From positions 2,626,501-2,690,500 of the forward strand of contig JAOTON010001669.1 of NCBI GenBank assembly GCA_034440635.1: DNA of 64,000 bases, in the 5' to 3' direction. Within the stretch, counting starts at the first letter, position 1. Every line of letters starts with the position of its first letter. A program made the translations under genes and the position numbers. Of the stretch, positions 1 to 12,265 are shown in pieces. The notes beneath the pieces are model-generated. The model worked only from the letters and a program-made list of their open reading frames with translations, had not been told where the DNA came from and ran no database searches. This DNA is from Lepas anatifera (Eukaryota > Arthropoda > Thecostraca > Lepadidae).

Positions 1-329
1 GAAAGGACTTGATTCCCTACCCTAGTTCCAGCATAGCTACCTCTGCTCCTTCCCTAACACGATATGCCACATATGCTGGAGAATCATACAGGTCATAAAA
101 GCCTTTCATACTGCATCAACTAAAGCTTCTCACACTAGACAGGCCTTACCGGTTATAACCTTTTCCTCGAGGATTTGCACCACCTTCAGGAGCCGGTCCT
201 TTGCTCTGGCTACTCCAAGCGCGACCTCTTGGAGCTGCATTCCAGTCTGAGCGCTCTCTGCAAATTGATATGCTTATTGCATTTTGCGAATCACCAATGT
301 TTCATGCACCAGCCCTGGGAAGTCATTTA

Positions 330-1138
330 CGGGGTGTTTCATAAAGAATGATATTTTTGAATTGGTCATAATGCGGCTATAGATAGGTTGTTGTGGTATG
401 ATTTACATATCAATCGAAGGCGAATTTTGGGACATTAACGATTATTCGTATTTTGATAGCTGTTTTTACAATTTTGCTAGTTCAAAGTAGTCTTATAAAT
501 GAGTAGAAAATGCTGTCTATTTTGCCTTCATCAAAAAATTTAGTAGAAATCACGTGCATATCACGTAACAAGTATCACGGCAATGACACTGCAAACATTA
601 CATCGCCACTGTGTTGCATCACAGTCCAAACGCGCATTGCCTCTGGAAATTAATTGTAAAAAAACACACCCCTCAAGCTTAGGAAAGCTCGGATCCAAGC
701 AAGCCATCCCCAATTGGTTCATGTCCCTTGTTCTGTGGTGAACAGTGAGGTCTTTTGCGCTATGTCCGTCGCATTCAGCCATTCATATGGAAGGTAAGCC
801 AATGAGCTATATTGAGCTTGAGCCAAAAGCTTTAAACTTGTAATATTACTGAAACTTGTGCCTTTGATGTGCCTGCTCACGTGCCATCTTTGCGTGCTAA
901 AGCCTTTTTAGAGTGCTGCCAGCTCCGTGTTCTCAAATATAACCGGGCATATGTCATGTTTCTTGCATCATTTTCCGAGCACATTTAAGACGGGGGAAAA
1001 TATTTGATTCAAATGGACCATCTTTATAGAAAATGTCCTACAATATACCATTATAATGAGCGTTTTGTGGACGGATTTGGAGGATTTTTAGTACTTTACT
1101 GAACATTTAAAAAATATCATTGTTTCTGAAACACCCTG
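330..1138. mobile_element. MITE with TA flanks
   Basis: The ends CGGGGTGTTTCATAAAGAAT and, reversed, CAGGGTGTTTCAGAAACAAT lie inside TA dinucleotides (328-329 and 1139-1140). The terminal 35 bp or so are inverted repeats ending in ATGATATTTTT. The interior has no recognisable transposase. Confidence 0.65.
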
Positions 1139-1141
1139 TAG

Positions 1142-1890
1142 ATGTACCAGATATTCCCACAGACATATAATCGGTGAAACCTCTAACACCAACTTGAGGT
1201 TAGGATGAATTATACAAATTTCAAACTCCCCTTGTTTCATGCTTCACACCTGTGCTGCGTGGCTGCCACACACGTGCATGTAAAAATATCAGAACATAGG
1301 AGAAAAAGCAAATACTCAAAAGCTATCGTAATATCATTTCATAAAAGGCAGCTGAAGGAATTTGATTGCAGTATATCACTTGAAAAATTGTAAAGCAAAA
1401 ACTATCATGCTTCAGAATAAACAATCTAACAACAAAAGAGCTGACATAATTGCATGTTACAACGAATTTCAGCACTGGATTCAAACTTCAAAGATCGAGT
1501 TTATAGCATTAGTTCAGCAATCTACATGCAGATCGGAGACACTTACCTTGAGCATTTGCTAAATCTGCAGTTACTTTTGCCAGATCTCTCTCCAGATTCA
1601 CTATCCGCCGATCCACATTCACGGGTGAATGCAACGCAGATTCATGCTTTGTGATTTCGTTCATACACTTTATACTGAGGATTAAACAGCACACAGCGGC
1701 TTTCCATGCAAAACCCCTAGGGTCGAGGTTACCCGCGAGGACATAGTTGAAACTATGTCAACTACTGAAAAACAACTACTGAAACTATGTCCACAAGGAG
1801 TTACGTGGCGGAGTACATTTATACTGGATGCTTTTAAATCCTTCTTTTTGGGACGATTTGCCTTGTGCGGCGCCCTCAGGGTCGGAATTT
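1142..1890. other. No recognisable feature
   Basis: Short open frames only, with no family resemblance, splice logic or repeat structure that I can support. Confidence 0.5.
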
Positions 1891-2556
1891 TTCACCGCTG
1901 ATGCAGTTGAAGCCGAATGAATGTGACCCTCAAATTACGCTCAACCCCGTGCTCACATGTCGCAGACGCGATAACAGCGTACTGGCTGGCGGCTGCGACG
2001 CAATCAAAAGGCTTGGCCAGCAGGTGCTGACCCAGCATCACACTGTCCTGATGCGTTTGAACAATGTCATACGCTGCAAGCTCGTGCAGCGCGACACTGG
2101 GCAGCTTCAAGCTTCCCACGTCTGTTTCATCGTGACCGGTGAAACTTTTCAGGTTGGTTAAAGCCTCCCTGTCGTACACAGCCAGCTGGCGGCCCTGAGT
2201 AAGAAGGGCTTTGTACTGAGTGCAACTGAGGGTGGCCTTCAGTGTTCTGACCAAGCTACATAGGTGAGCGCATTACTCAGAACAGCATCAACATCCCCAG
2301 TGTTGCTCACTGTTGGCCGAGTCACGTCCAACCTCTTTTTTGGGGGGATGTTGGAGACTTTGGTGCGCGATGCTAGTGAGCTGAGCGCTGCCATCGGCTC
2401 ATCAGAGGCGGCTTCACAGTTGGTTAGTGCTGAAGGCCGCAAGGCACTGTTAATTGCAGTATTTCAATAAGCGTGCCGGAACTGCGTCGGGTCTGGCTGA
2501 TAGTTCCCACCGTTCACTTGGCAGATCGTGGAGAATTTTCCTTCTCTCGGTCATCT

Positions 2557-3177
2557 TTAATGCATGCCGCTGTTTTGTAATTCCGCGAGATGCAGTCTTA
2601 CCTTGAGGTAAATAATCACTACATCATGGACTAGTGAGGACACGTGGTTGCTCTCTGTCTCTGCATCAAATGTTCTCACTGAGACATTAGAACACTGAAG
2701 ACCCACTTCTGACAGAACCGACGTCCCAATGGCAGATTTCAACCCGGTTCCGTGTGACATATTATTGCCAGTCACCGCTACAACACGCCTCACGCATCTC
2801 AGTGGCCTAGCACTACACTGGTGATGGCACCTTCAGACTACCAGGCCACCTATAGTCTTAGCACATATAAGGCCGTGCCCAGGCAGGCCCACTTTAGCCG
2901 CTTCAGTCAAAGCAGCTACACACGTCTCACACTTCAGTGTGCGCCTCGTCATTTTCGCCCCGTAAAAATAAGTGCTGTATAGTGTCTTGATCGTCATTTT
3001 CTTGATGTTACTCGTGGTTCCAGCAAGGATGCACGTGTCATCCTGGACAGAGTAGCTGCCTGAACCTGTATTGTTGAGGTGTCTCATGAGGAGCCGTTTA
3101 CAAGCTGCGTCAAACTTTCTCACTGTCGGATAGTTATTACTCGCGCAAGACAGACGAATCGCTCTGGGGGTTAACAA
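2557..3177 (-). pseudogene. P/THAP9-type transposase C-terminal fragment, frameshifted
   Basis: The reading frame gives NNYPTVRKFDAACKRLLMRH, then CETCVAALTEAA, then LICAKTIGGLVV, and after a frame change near 2830 VRRVVAVTGNN, with YLKVRLHLAELQN at 2620-2560. The sequence NP-TV-F-AA-RLL, C-x2-C and LI-x(4)-GGLV-PS, ending with (Y/F)-x-RLH-LA, is the recurrent C-terminal tail of P and THAP9-like transposases. It could be the end of the 6825-7623 copy, but 3.6 kb of other transposon debris intervenes. Confidence 0.55.
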
Positions 3178-3452
3178 GTGCTTCAGTGGAACGGTAGCCG
3201 GTTTTACGTACTCCTGGTATAGATGGATGCTAGCGCCAATGCAGGTCAGGAATTTTATACGCGCAATCTTCTGACCATTAGGGTGTGTATTAAAATCAAA
3301 AAGTGTTTTTGTGACCCCAACTTTGATGTTGGGACATATATGGAGCTCAAAAAATCATTTTCAGCATTTTTTAAAGTCGTTTACTTATGGGGAACAGTTA
3401 TTTTGTAAATCGACTTTTTCATCCATTGCACAGTATAGCGCCAATAACCGAC

Positions 3453-3607
3453 ATGATTCACGGAAAGGGCCATACCTCTGGTAAGAATCATGCTACAGAT
3501 TTGAATTAAAGCCCAAAAGATAGCCCTGATAATGGGTCATATTTTGGTCTTTGACCCAGACTTGTGGCATGACCAGTAACCGAGTTATGACCGTTTCCGT
3601 GAATCAT
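3453..3607. mobile_element. Small MITE
   Basis: ATGATTCACGGAAA at 3453 and its complement TTTCCGTGAATCAT ending at 3607 enclose 155 bp of non-coding sequence. Confidence 0.5.
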
Positions 3608-3775
3608 AATAGGAGGAAATAATAGTTGTACATTGTGCTGGACCAAGTGCTGGGTATTAACAAGACTATGACATCCTAGTTAATGAAACAAGATACTTTG
3701 CACAATATTATTGGTATATATTTCACAAATTAGTCATCTAAATCTTTATGCCATTAATCATGCTCACTGCTCAGT

Positions 3776-4138
3776 CTAAGCAAGGAGCCCCAGCAGATCT
3801 GTCTTAGTGTTGCAGACAGGCATGATCTCCCTGTTGCTGGCCCTGGACCGGATCCAGTCATCCCGGCTCTCCTCCCCATACACAGCACTGGAGGCTGCTC
3901 TCACTTCCTTGATAGCCCTCTCTATGGGCTGAGTGTGACCACAGTAGTAAGGGACCTCCATGAGTGTGTCCTTGAACTCTTGGATCTCCTGCCTGGTGAG
4001 GCTGCAGGTAAGCAGGGGCTCGTGAGCTCTGTCCCACTTGATCAAATCCTGCAGGGTGGTTGCCTTCTCATTTAGCTCAGGCATATTTCTCTTCCTGGGC
4101 TGAGTCTTCCCTATATCCTGTTTGCCCCGCGTGACCAT
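3776..4138 (-). pseudogene. Fragment of an uncharacterised transposon-associated protein (HTQ-IER family)
   Basis: An open frame of 120 codons containing VPYYCGHTQPIERAIKEV, then VYGEESRDDWIRSR and ASNREIMPVCNTK. I recall many invertebrate proteins with HTQ-x-(V/I)ER-x-(V/I)K, VxGxExRD-x2-IR and SR-x2-MP in this order. They recur as repeat-like loci and have no established function. It has no start context or splice sites that would indicate a host gene. Confidence 0.4.
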
Positions 4139-4184
4139 TCTCTAGCCCGTTGCATCAGTGAGGTCAGCCAGGTACGTACACTCC

Positions 4185-4385
4185 AAAAAATCGCCTACCG
4201 ATAACACAAGAACATTCTTCAAACAAAAATTTCCTACCGATAACAAGTGCATTCTCAAAAATGAATTGCCTACCAATGACACAAGTACATTCTGAAAAAG
4301 GGAATTGTATTCTGATAACACAAGTGCATTATCAAAAACAGGATTTGCATTCCGATAACAAAGTGCATAATCAAAAACATGAATT
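4185..4385. repeat. Degenerate tandem repeat, unit about 37-40 bp
   Basis: About five units built on GATAACACAAGTGCATTMTC followed by AAAAA and a GAATTGCCTACC-like stretch. The open frames across it are products of the repeat. Confidence 0.7.
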
Positions 4386-4527
4386 GCCTGCCGCTTCATG
4401 GGCATGCCATGGAAACAAGTCCTCCTCCACGTCAGACGGTGCCACCTCCATTGCCGTCTCCGCCTTGAGGCGATGCATCATCATGCTGCATGCAGAACCT
4501 CGCCTTGTGGCTCAGCCTGATCCGCAC

Positions 4528-4975
4528 CTAGGCTCTTCGCTTGGAGCTGTTGGCCACTCGCTGTAGATCGCTCCTATGCCTCGTGATGCTGATACTCAGC
4601 ATCTCGATAGCGTTCCTCAGGCCCTGGCCTTTCTTGGCTGTATCTTGACGGGAGAGGTGCTGCGCCAGAGTTCGGAGCTCCGCTGCCAGCGCCGGGATTT
4701 CGGAATCCGGCACGGCATGCTGCTCTAGTAAGGCCTGCAGTCTGCCTTCCAGCTCTGGGACTAAACCCCTGACGTGCTCCATCGTATTGGTGAGCAGTCT
4801 TGGCATTCTCTGGTGTTTTTCCTTGTTGTAGCTGAGGGCCAGGTCCGTCAGGAAGTCCACGCGGTGAGCAGCCGTCATGTACTTGAGGTATGAGGTATTT
4901 CCTGCCCGGTTCAGGTGGGAGTTGGCGATCTCTGATGTCTCTATAACAGACCAGCCAGACTTTTCCTGTCATTGT
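4528..4975 (-). pseudogene. KDZ-type transposase C-terminal fragment
   Basis: After an in-frame AG acceptor-like site (about 4976) the frame reads SGWSVIETSEIANSHLNRAG, NTSYLKYMTAAHRVDFLTDL and ALSYNKEKHQRMPRLL, then a Leu-rich, probably helical tail ending NSSKRRA. The block E-(Q/x)-(x)-SR-GNT-KYM-x(3)-R-D-LT-x(3)-N-K is typical of Kyakuja-Dileera-Zisupton transposases near their C-terminus. The catalytic region is not present. Confidence 0.5.
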
Positions 4976-4999
4976 CCAACCTACAGGAACTGAAATATT

Positions 5000-6190
5000 C
5001 GGTACCCTATTCTGGTAAGAATGGTGTACTCTTGAGGTCTACCTATAAGAGAATGGGAAGGATAAATAATGTAGCCTAACAATTCACATTAATTCTCTCC
5101 CCAGTGGGTTCTTGTGACCCCAGTGGTTCTTCAGACCCCCTTGCCCAGGAAGAGCAAACATGACTTGGTGATATGACCTGACGCCTGGGTTTAATCCGCT
5201 CTGGTGAGTAAATCATGCCGACAAGAGTCCAACGTTCCAAAGTTAAGCTCAGAGCACGTATAGCAATAATGAAACCATCTCCAACAGAAATGCAAAAAAA
5301 AGATATATTTAGAATAACTTGAGCAGAAGTTGCATCTTTCCGCCTGATTAGATTTATTAGGAACCCGGCTTTCCGCCACCATTTATGCATTTTTATTTCA
5401 CGTTCGAATTTTCAAGATTGAAAAAGTGGCTCAATTGGCTTCATTGAGAGTTAGAGCATAAATGAATAATATTATGAATGTATTGACCAGGAAAAAATAA
5501 TTCATACTTTTTTAGTTGTATTACAAAACCCAACAAGTTTCGGCTTATGCCATCTTCTAAGAGTGATAGAACTATTCAGAAATGTCAGCACAAAAAATCC
5601 AACATCGCAACACAGTATACATAGTTTACAGTCCGGAAACTTCACTGGTAGAGGGCAGATAAACGCAGGGAACATGGTAATACAATTGTTTATTTTTGAG
5701 AGAGGTTTGATGATATAACTGCGATACCATTAAATCAATTTGATTTTCACGGGTAAATTTCTGTTCATAGTGGGTTTTAGTTCCCGAATGTGGATTTCCT
5801 CAGCAATTTTGACGTCTGCGTTGTCCTTGGTAGTAGTAAGAATTACAACTTGGTAGTAATAAGAATACATTAACAATTTAATTGGTTTCTTTCTGATTTC
5901 GCTTTCAAACAGTAATCTAGCGCGAAAGGGTCGAACAGCTTACGACAGGTCGACTCCATTTTGTGCCTGTAGAACAGTAGCAAAAATGGGGATTTCCCGA
6001 CAGTGTTTGTCCCATGAATCCGACGGAATGACGTAATGAAAAATGAAACAATTACATAAATGCATAGGCAAGACTGTGCTTGAATTTTTCGAATGTATGC
6101 CTTAACTTAATGCACGCTGGCTTTCACTTACAGTCAATAACACTTAGTTAACCCTGTCTTAACAAAACTTATTGCATGATGTAAGCATTG
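5000..6190. other. AT-rich stretch without recognisable features
   Basis: No conserved frame, inverted-repeat end or SINE box is evident between the KDZ fragment and the GC-richer block at 6200. Confidence 0.45.
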
Positions 6191-6824
6191 CATGAGTGTG
6201 TCTACATTACCTGTCCCATATGGCATACATTCTAAATACCTCAGTTATCAGCTCTTGATCATGCCTGGCAGTAGTAGGCATGGCCAGCAGCGTGCGCAAC
6301 ACGGAGATTTGGTCTCGCGTCTCCCGTTGGGTACGGAGGGCAGAGTGCCGCGACACGCTGGGTCCATACAGAGCCAGTACCTGCTCACGATGCCTGATAT
6401 AAAGAACCGGACCCCGCGGCAGCGATGTTGATGAAGGTAGTGGCCGTAAGCGAGCAGCTCCTCCCGATGCGTGTTGACGGCATGTGGGATGACACTGACG
6501 GCTCGTTGCGATGGCGAGACCAGTTTCATCCTGCGTGCTTTTGGAGGGAACGGGGCCGTTGTTCTTGTCTGCGGTCCAGGTGGAAACACCACAGCGGTTG
6601 CGAATTAAGTCCCACAGTTAGGGCTTCATGTGGTTGGTCAAACCGTTCTGACTTTCCGAAATATCTAGTTGGGCGACCAAAGCCCTGCACTATTCTTACT
6701 CTGTGTGGCCGGCGTGTGGAAGTAGCAGATAATGTTAGCTTCCAAGGGATCATTCTTGACCGCCGTATGAGCTATGTCTCTCACTTTCAGGACCTAAGAG
6801 AGAGAGAGAGAGAGATGTTTCAAA

Positions 6825-7623
6825 TCACTGAATATTCTTAAAATCTTGACGAGAATGAAGTTCGGAGCCGATCATGATATTCTTCTGCTGCTGTACAGGT
6901 CCCTCATCACCCAAAAACACCAATGTTTTGACGGAGGGAGGGGCGAGGTGGCAGCGGATTTCACACCCTGAGCTAGCCTTGGCGCATACGATGGTGGTGA
7001 GTGCAGCGGCCTCTTCAGGTGTCCCGGTGCCACGTACTGCACGCATCCACACACGGTCCTCGGTCGAATCATAGCACATCCGGCGTCCACTGACATTTCG
7101 TCAAAGGAAAGGACAACCAGACGACTTCTTTCGGACAGTGTGTCTTTCACGGCGCTCATCGTCCTCAGCGAGAGTTCTAAGAGTGGCCTCGCGGGAGGGG
7201 TCTGGAACCCCTTGGTCCATCTTCGCAGAGTTGTGAGGCCAGGTAGAGGCAGGTTAAGCTTTGTTCGCAGGAAATCGTAGGTTTTGCGGGATAGGCAGCG
7301 GATAGAAATGGCCTTCGCCACGTCCTCCTCTTTCCACTGTTTTTGTCCACCAGTCCGCTTCCTTTCTACCCGTGTGACAGAGAGAAGGGGTTTCAGTGAT
7401 GACCGCAGCTCAACAGCTCGCGCACTGATTTTTCTAGCGCTGTTCGAAGCCTTTCTTCGGTTTCTCTCCAGCGTCTTCTGTCCGCTGCATGTTGACGCCG
7501 CTCTCGCGCTAGTTGAGTTGCCAGCGTCCGCTTTTGTTCTGAGCATGTCTTCAATCGTTTTCGTACCATCATCAGGTCTCCTTTCCACAGCCGACAGTGG
7601 AAAGGTGTCCGTTCCCCGGCGAT
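6825..7623 (-). pseudogene. P-element-type transposase, N-terminal and RNase H start, frameshifted
   Basis: The exon opens at a TTTTACAG acceptor (7623) with a basic, likely coiled-coil stretch (VRKRLKTCSEQKRTLATQLA). It shifts frame near 7400 into WKEEDVAKAISIRCLSRKTY and FLRTKLNLPLPGLTTLRRW, and reaches SERSRLVVLSFDEMSVD near 7100, the first catalytic-type Asp of P transposases. A further frameshift near 7080 continues as MCYDSTEDRVW. The order W-x-AI-LR-LS, LP-STL-RW, LSFDEM, CYD-x-D-V is characteristic of P/THAP9 transposases. Weaker traces may continue to about 6250. No terminal repeats were found. Confidence 0.68.
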
Positions 7624-8164
7624 CTGTAAAATATAAAAATAAGAAAAGCATTTAAACAATGCATAACAATTAATATTATGCATGCTGTCGCTTGCCTTGA
7701 AGTTCTCCGTTCAATCGGAGATTTCTGACATTAAAAAAAGTTTCGAGGCCGGAAATATTCAGAGACTCCTGTCATTCAGATACTCACATCAAGGAAGGCA
7801 CTCGATCTCTTGCCCCTGACGGAGAGGGAAACATGTGTTGGGACCAATGAAGTTACTCCTGGCCTGCTCTGCTTCTTTGAACTAACCACACTACACGATT
7901 TAGGTAAATGCACCGGGTGAATTGATCATGATACATGGGGGTGGGGGCATGTGGGTGCAGTGCACCCCCATGCGTGATTCGATCACTTCGTACCGATATG
8001 ATCATGATGAATATACTGATTTGATCACAGTACCGAGAAAGGCAACAGCAATACAAAACATTCCGCTTCAGCTTGTAACCTGAAGTTCCATTTGCCATCA
8101 GAGACGAGTTCTCATCCACTACACAGTAACTCTCCATACTAGGACACAACACAGCTGGATTCTT

Positions 8165-8515
8165 CAAATGGGTTCTTAGATTCTTTACCCCGGGTTCTTC
8201 GATTCTTTGCTTCAGGGTTCTCGGGTCTTATGTTTAATGGTTCTACGGTTCTTGTTTTCCCTATTAAAGGCAGCACTTTTTAAGAACCCAGTGAATTCTT
8301 CGCAGCCACGTCTAAAAAATGTTTGCAAAACCATGCTGAAAAACGACGAAGAAGCCAAGGGGCGCTATAAGAACTGTGTGTATTCTCCTCGTCCCCATTG
8401 AAGAGGACATTTTGGTTCTTCGAGTCTTTGCTTCAGGGCTCTTAGATTCTTCGTTACCGGGTTCGTTTTCCCTTAAAAAAGGCAGCACTTTTTAAGAACC
8501 CGGTGAATTATTCAC
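8165..8515. repeat. Local duplication with TTCTT-rich units
   Basis: A segment rich in GGTTCTTMGATTCTTT and ending GGCAGCACTTTTTAAGAACC occurs at about 8168-8305 and again at 8410-8512. Confidence 0.65.
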
Positions 8516-9552
8516 GACAATCTGAACAATTCCTTGCCAAATAATTCTTTATTGCTCTTGCAACAAAAACAAACCATTGAGTTCCGGCACATTACATATT
8601 TGGAACTATACAGCAATGGCCATGGAACCAATACAGCAATGGCAATGCGCAGACTTATAATAAAACTTCTACCAAAAGTATCACTTCTGCGGCAGCCCGC
8701 ATGCGGCGCTGCCAATGCCGTTGCCCACTTCAGTCCCCTCGTCGAACAACGATGACAACGTTTTAAAACGCGAAACCTGCGTTTTGACTATGCTCAACTT
8801 AGACAAAATGAAACTCTCATGGCCTCACGCCACAGAAGGCCAGCGCCTTTGCACCCTTTTTTAGGCAGCTTCTGCTCCACGATGCCAAAGCAGTGCACCT
8901 GCAGTGTCAGCAGGTGGCAGCGACACGCCGGCTTGACTGCGAAGATGATGTGAGCTGCCGCCCACAGGAGCAGTCCCTCGCCCCAGCTCTCAGCCTTGCA
9001 GACTACTCGAGTGTACACCACCTCGAGGTGTGGAGACAAGCCCATCCGGGCCGCAGGGTTCTCCAGCTCATTTCCCATGCCGAGGAGGTGAAGCAACCCT
9101 CTCATAGCATCTTAATCTGCCAGCACAGACCAATTATGAAGCTACCATAATCCCATCTATAAAAGATTATATCGCACATTTACGGTAGAAAGTTTTTTTG
9201 TATTGCATCTTTCAGTTACACGATGAAGAACAAAGGAACTAGATCAGAAACATTATGCTTTCCGGTTTTATGGCAGAATCTCCACACAGGGTTTCCAACA
9301 CAATATGAAACAACAATGATTAAAAATACGCTGACATGTACAAGGGTTTCGCATGAGTAGCGTCAACGAGAGAGTAAGCACATATATTTGAGAGCCCAAT
9401 TAAATCTCGGAAACTGGATTTTCTTGAGCTACGCTGTTTGTGCTTCGTACATATCTTGCGATTCGATCGAAATATGTTTCACTTATGAATGCCCGCCCCA
9501 TGACACTTTTACTGCAGGGTGTGATTTCAGCTATCTAAAAAATTAATGATGT

Positions 9553-9582
9553 CTGAATCTGATGCTTAAGCATCAGATTCAG
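9553..9582. repeat. Perfect 30-bp palindrome
   Basis: CTGAATCTGATGCTT followed immediately by its reverse complement. It is flanked by two copies of a CAGCTATCTRAAAAATTAAT direct repeat (9529-9548 and 9585-9604). Confidence 0.8.
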
Positions 9583-10494
9583 TCAGCTATCTGAAAAATT
9601 AATTCCAGCAGATCCAAATTTACATCCTATTGCTGATTTCAAAACAGTTTTCGGCGTCCATCTAGGACGCACAATTGTTTTGGCATCTGCAAAAACTTAA
9701 GTGTAGAAGGTGCTAGGAGCTACCAGCATCTACACTGTCTAAAACATCTACACCACCTACATCACTATCATCGGGGAAGGTGACACGTTTCTATGACCTG
9801 AGGCGCAGCTTTTCTGCACCCCCCCTGGTGGAGGGTGCACCTCTCACATAGGAGGGTTGTGTACCTCTCAAATAGCTCCTATACCCCTCTTTCATATAGC
9901 ACACAATTCCTTTTTCTGTAATTCGCTATTTTGAAAACACTCAAAATATTAGTGCGTCTTAGAATTCCACGATTTGTTTGCGAAAGAAGAGTGTAGACAT
10001 CTATTCAAATACGCTTGAAGGTATGTATAGAAATCCATTAAATGTTCATTGATTTTCAATTTCACCCTTTTATATAGCGCGGTAACACACCTAAGCAATT
10101 TGCAACGGTTAACTGCTTAGAAAAAACTTAGCTATTTTGTTTCAATTCATCCGGTCAATTTTAAGCTACCTAGAAATGAGATGCGAACCCCGGTTCTTGA
10201 CGGCATGTATTGGTATTGTTTACTATAGGCTGGAATGCATTGACAATCGGTTGGGTCACAGATTTGAATAAACTTAAACAATAGTACTACTTCTTTGACG
10301 TAGCCTGGGGCAAATCAGTGTGCGTGGAAGGCGGTGGAAGAACTGAAAGTCTGTCCAAATGGTCATTCACTTCATTATTCTTACCCGCGTCCATCTGAAA
10401 GCGGGCCTTGACGCCTGTTAGGAGGCGGTTGATGGCCGCCATCGCGGTGTCTCGTTTCTTGGAGCCGCATATCAACTACTCACCATGTCTGTCG

Positions 10495-10737
10495 TTAACG
10501 CCTGCACTGGATAGGGGTCCGGCACCAACGCGTACTGGAGGGAAGGCTCCTGCCCATGAGAGCTCGGAAACTAGGTGACTTAAAAAACGCCGGTTTTTCC
10601 AAGTCAAAAAGGTTGGTGAGGGATATGGTGATCTACATCATAGCCCATTTTCTTTTACCTAGGTCAATACATTCAAGGTCAAACGAGGTCAAAATTCAAA
10701 TATTGGCCGTGCTTGATACCTACTCAAAGGTACATTA
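10495..10737 (+). mobile_element. Truncated end of a TTAA-type element
   Basis: Starts TTAACGCCTGCACTGGA and follows the first 240 bp of the 14378-15242 family, including the GGTCAATAC and CAAGGTCAAACGAGGTCA segments. It stops at about 10737 without a right end. Confidence 0.65.
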
Positions 10738-10872
10738 ATTACACAACAAGAAAATATGCCGCTTTCGGCTCCGAAAAGGCACGGATCTTACTGTAAAGTA
10801 CACGACTCCTAATATGTGTTTCCTGCTTTTGTTTCCCAGTGGATTTACTGTTTGAAATTCGTCGAAATACAG

Positions 10873-10874
<2 letters not shown>

Positions 10875-10953
<79 letters not shown>
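10875..10953. repeat. (TA)n microsatellite
   Basis: About 39 uninterrupted TA units. Flanking open frames of alternating Tyr/Ile are artefacts. Confidence 0.95.
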
Positions 10954-10955
<2 letters not shown>

Positions 10956-11085
10956 CTTTCTTTGAAAGGTGATGTAACCCAGTGGACCAATCTTCATATA
11001 CTCCGTCAGAGACTTGGAGATGCAGAGTGCCCGAGTCAGCCACAGCTTTATAGCAAAAAAGAATTTGCAGTTCCAGCAGAGGAAC

Positions 11086-11720
11086 CTACTGAAATGTTTG
11101 TAACTGACCACTCTCACTCCGTCCCAACACTATGCTCCGAGCTTCGATGTAATGGGGCTGTGAGGAGAATAGGCTTTCCAATCTTCGAACGGACCTTATT
11201 TCACCACAAGCACTCGCAGTTGGTAAGCTATTCAAACGAACTTCAGGGAAGGCACGGGCATCTTCAGCAGCATCCAAAACAGAATCATGCATAAACGATA
11301 CAACTTCCAGACAAGTACTTTCGCTCACATTGTGATCTGACCTTAGGCGTCGGAGGAAAGAAAATATTTTCTCCTTTTTCTCAACAAAGGAGGAATCACT
11401 TGAGCTTTTGACTACAGGCGTAAAATCAGCACCAATGTTAACCTCACTTACACTGGCAGAACTTTCAGGGTTCAAATCACCCTCGTCGGATGTTTGTTTT
11501 TGGCTGCTCGCTCTATCTTCACTGACGGCAGAAGCGTCCACAAGTTTCGTTCTTGATGTGTGAGTCTTGATATGACGGGACTAGTAGCGAATAGATGTGT
11601 ACTTCCGCGAGCAAAAATTGCAGTTTCACCACAACTGAACAGCCTCCCGAGTGTTTCCGAGTGTCTTTGATAAATGCTACGGACCTGGTTGAAAGAGAAC
11701 AAAACTGACAGCTGCAGGTA
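11086..11720 (-). pseudogene. Decayed C2H2 zinc-finger protein fragment, transposon-associated type
   Basis: One frame gives CNFCSRKYTSIRY, a TAG, then SRHIKTHTSRTK. This is a C-x2-C-x12-H-x3-H finger with an in-frame stop. A second cysteine pair (CQFC) lies upstream at about 11695. The frame continues through a Ser-rich linker to EKIFSFLRRLRSDHNVSEST, which resembles a helical block that follows such fingers in repetitive fish and cnidarian proteins (recalled). The stop and missing start argue for a relic. Confidence 0.4.
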
Positions 11721-12028
11721 ACCTGAAAAACAATCTGATCTTTTTACGCGTCCTTATCCAGACTATTTCATCATTCAATAAGCCATTTCCTGACATAGCT
11801 GCCTTGAATTCATCATTTGAAGCACAAAAGTGTTACAACTTGATAAGAATAGGTAAACTTGTACAAATTCCTATTCCATGTTTGTCCTACTATGATTATG
11901 TGGTCTATGTCTATTAGGTACTCCTGTACTATGATGACCTTGGCAAGTGCAAGTGCTGATGTAGGAGTCTCAAGGGAGCACTTGTCAGGAAGATGCTTGA
12001 AGCAGCAACACAATTTTCCTCCACAATC

Positions 12029-12029
<1 letters not shown>

Positions 12030-12088
<59 letters not shown>
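12030..12088. repeat. (TA)n microsatellite
   Basis: About 29 TA units following CAATCAG. Confidence 0.95.
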
Positions 12089-12091
<3 letters not shown>

Positions 12092-12212
12092 TTTAGATCC
12101 TCATAAAGTTCACAGGAACTACTTTGCTACCCAAAAGGAAAAACAAATTGTTTGAAAGCTGAGGGTAAACTGACCCCTGAAAATGATATGTTAAAAGCTC
12201 ACAGAGGGATTT

Positions 12213-12216
<4 letters not shown>

Positions 12217-12263
<47 letters not shown>
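12217..12263. repeat. (TA)n microsatellite
   Basis: About 23 TA units between TTTTCGA and TTCGATAATA. Confidence 0.95.

Positions 12264-12265
<2 letters not shown>

Noticed and set aside
1892..2442. Minus-strand frames next to the P-type C-terminus
   Set aside because: They look partly protein-like, but I recognise no family and the frames do not join.
6192..6824. Continuation of the P-type transposase
   Set aside because: Short stretches suggest homology, but no single frame or motif is strong enough to annotate.
10287..10475. GC-rich minus-strand frame of 62 codons followed by a GTAAGA donor
   Set aside because: No recognisable domain and no acceptor with matching phase. It cannot be told from chance.
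10839..11294. Long frames with alternating Tyr-Ile
   Set aside because: They are translations of the (TA)n microsatellite and its flanks, with no domain or splice logic.
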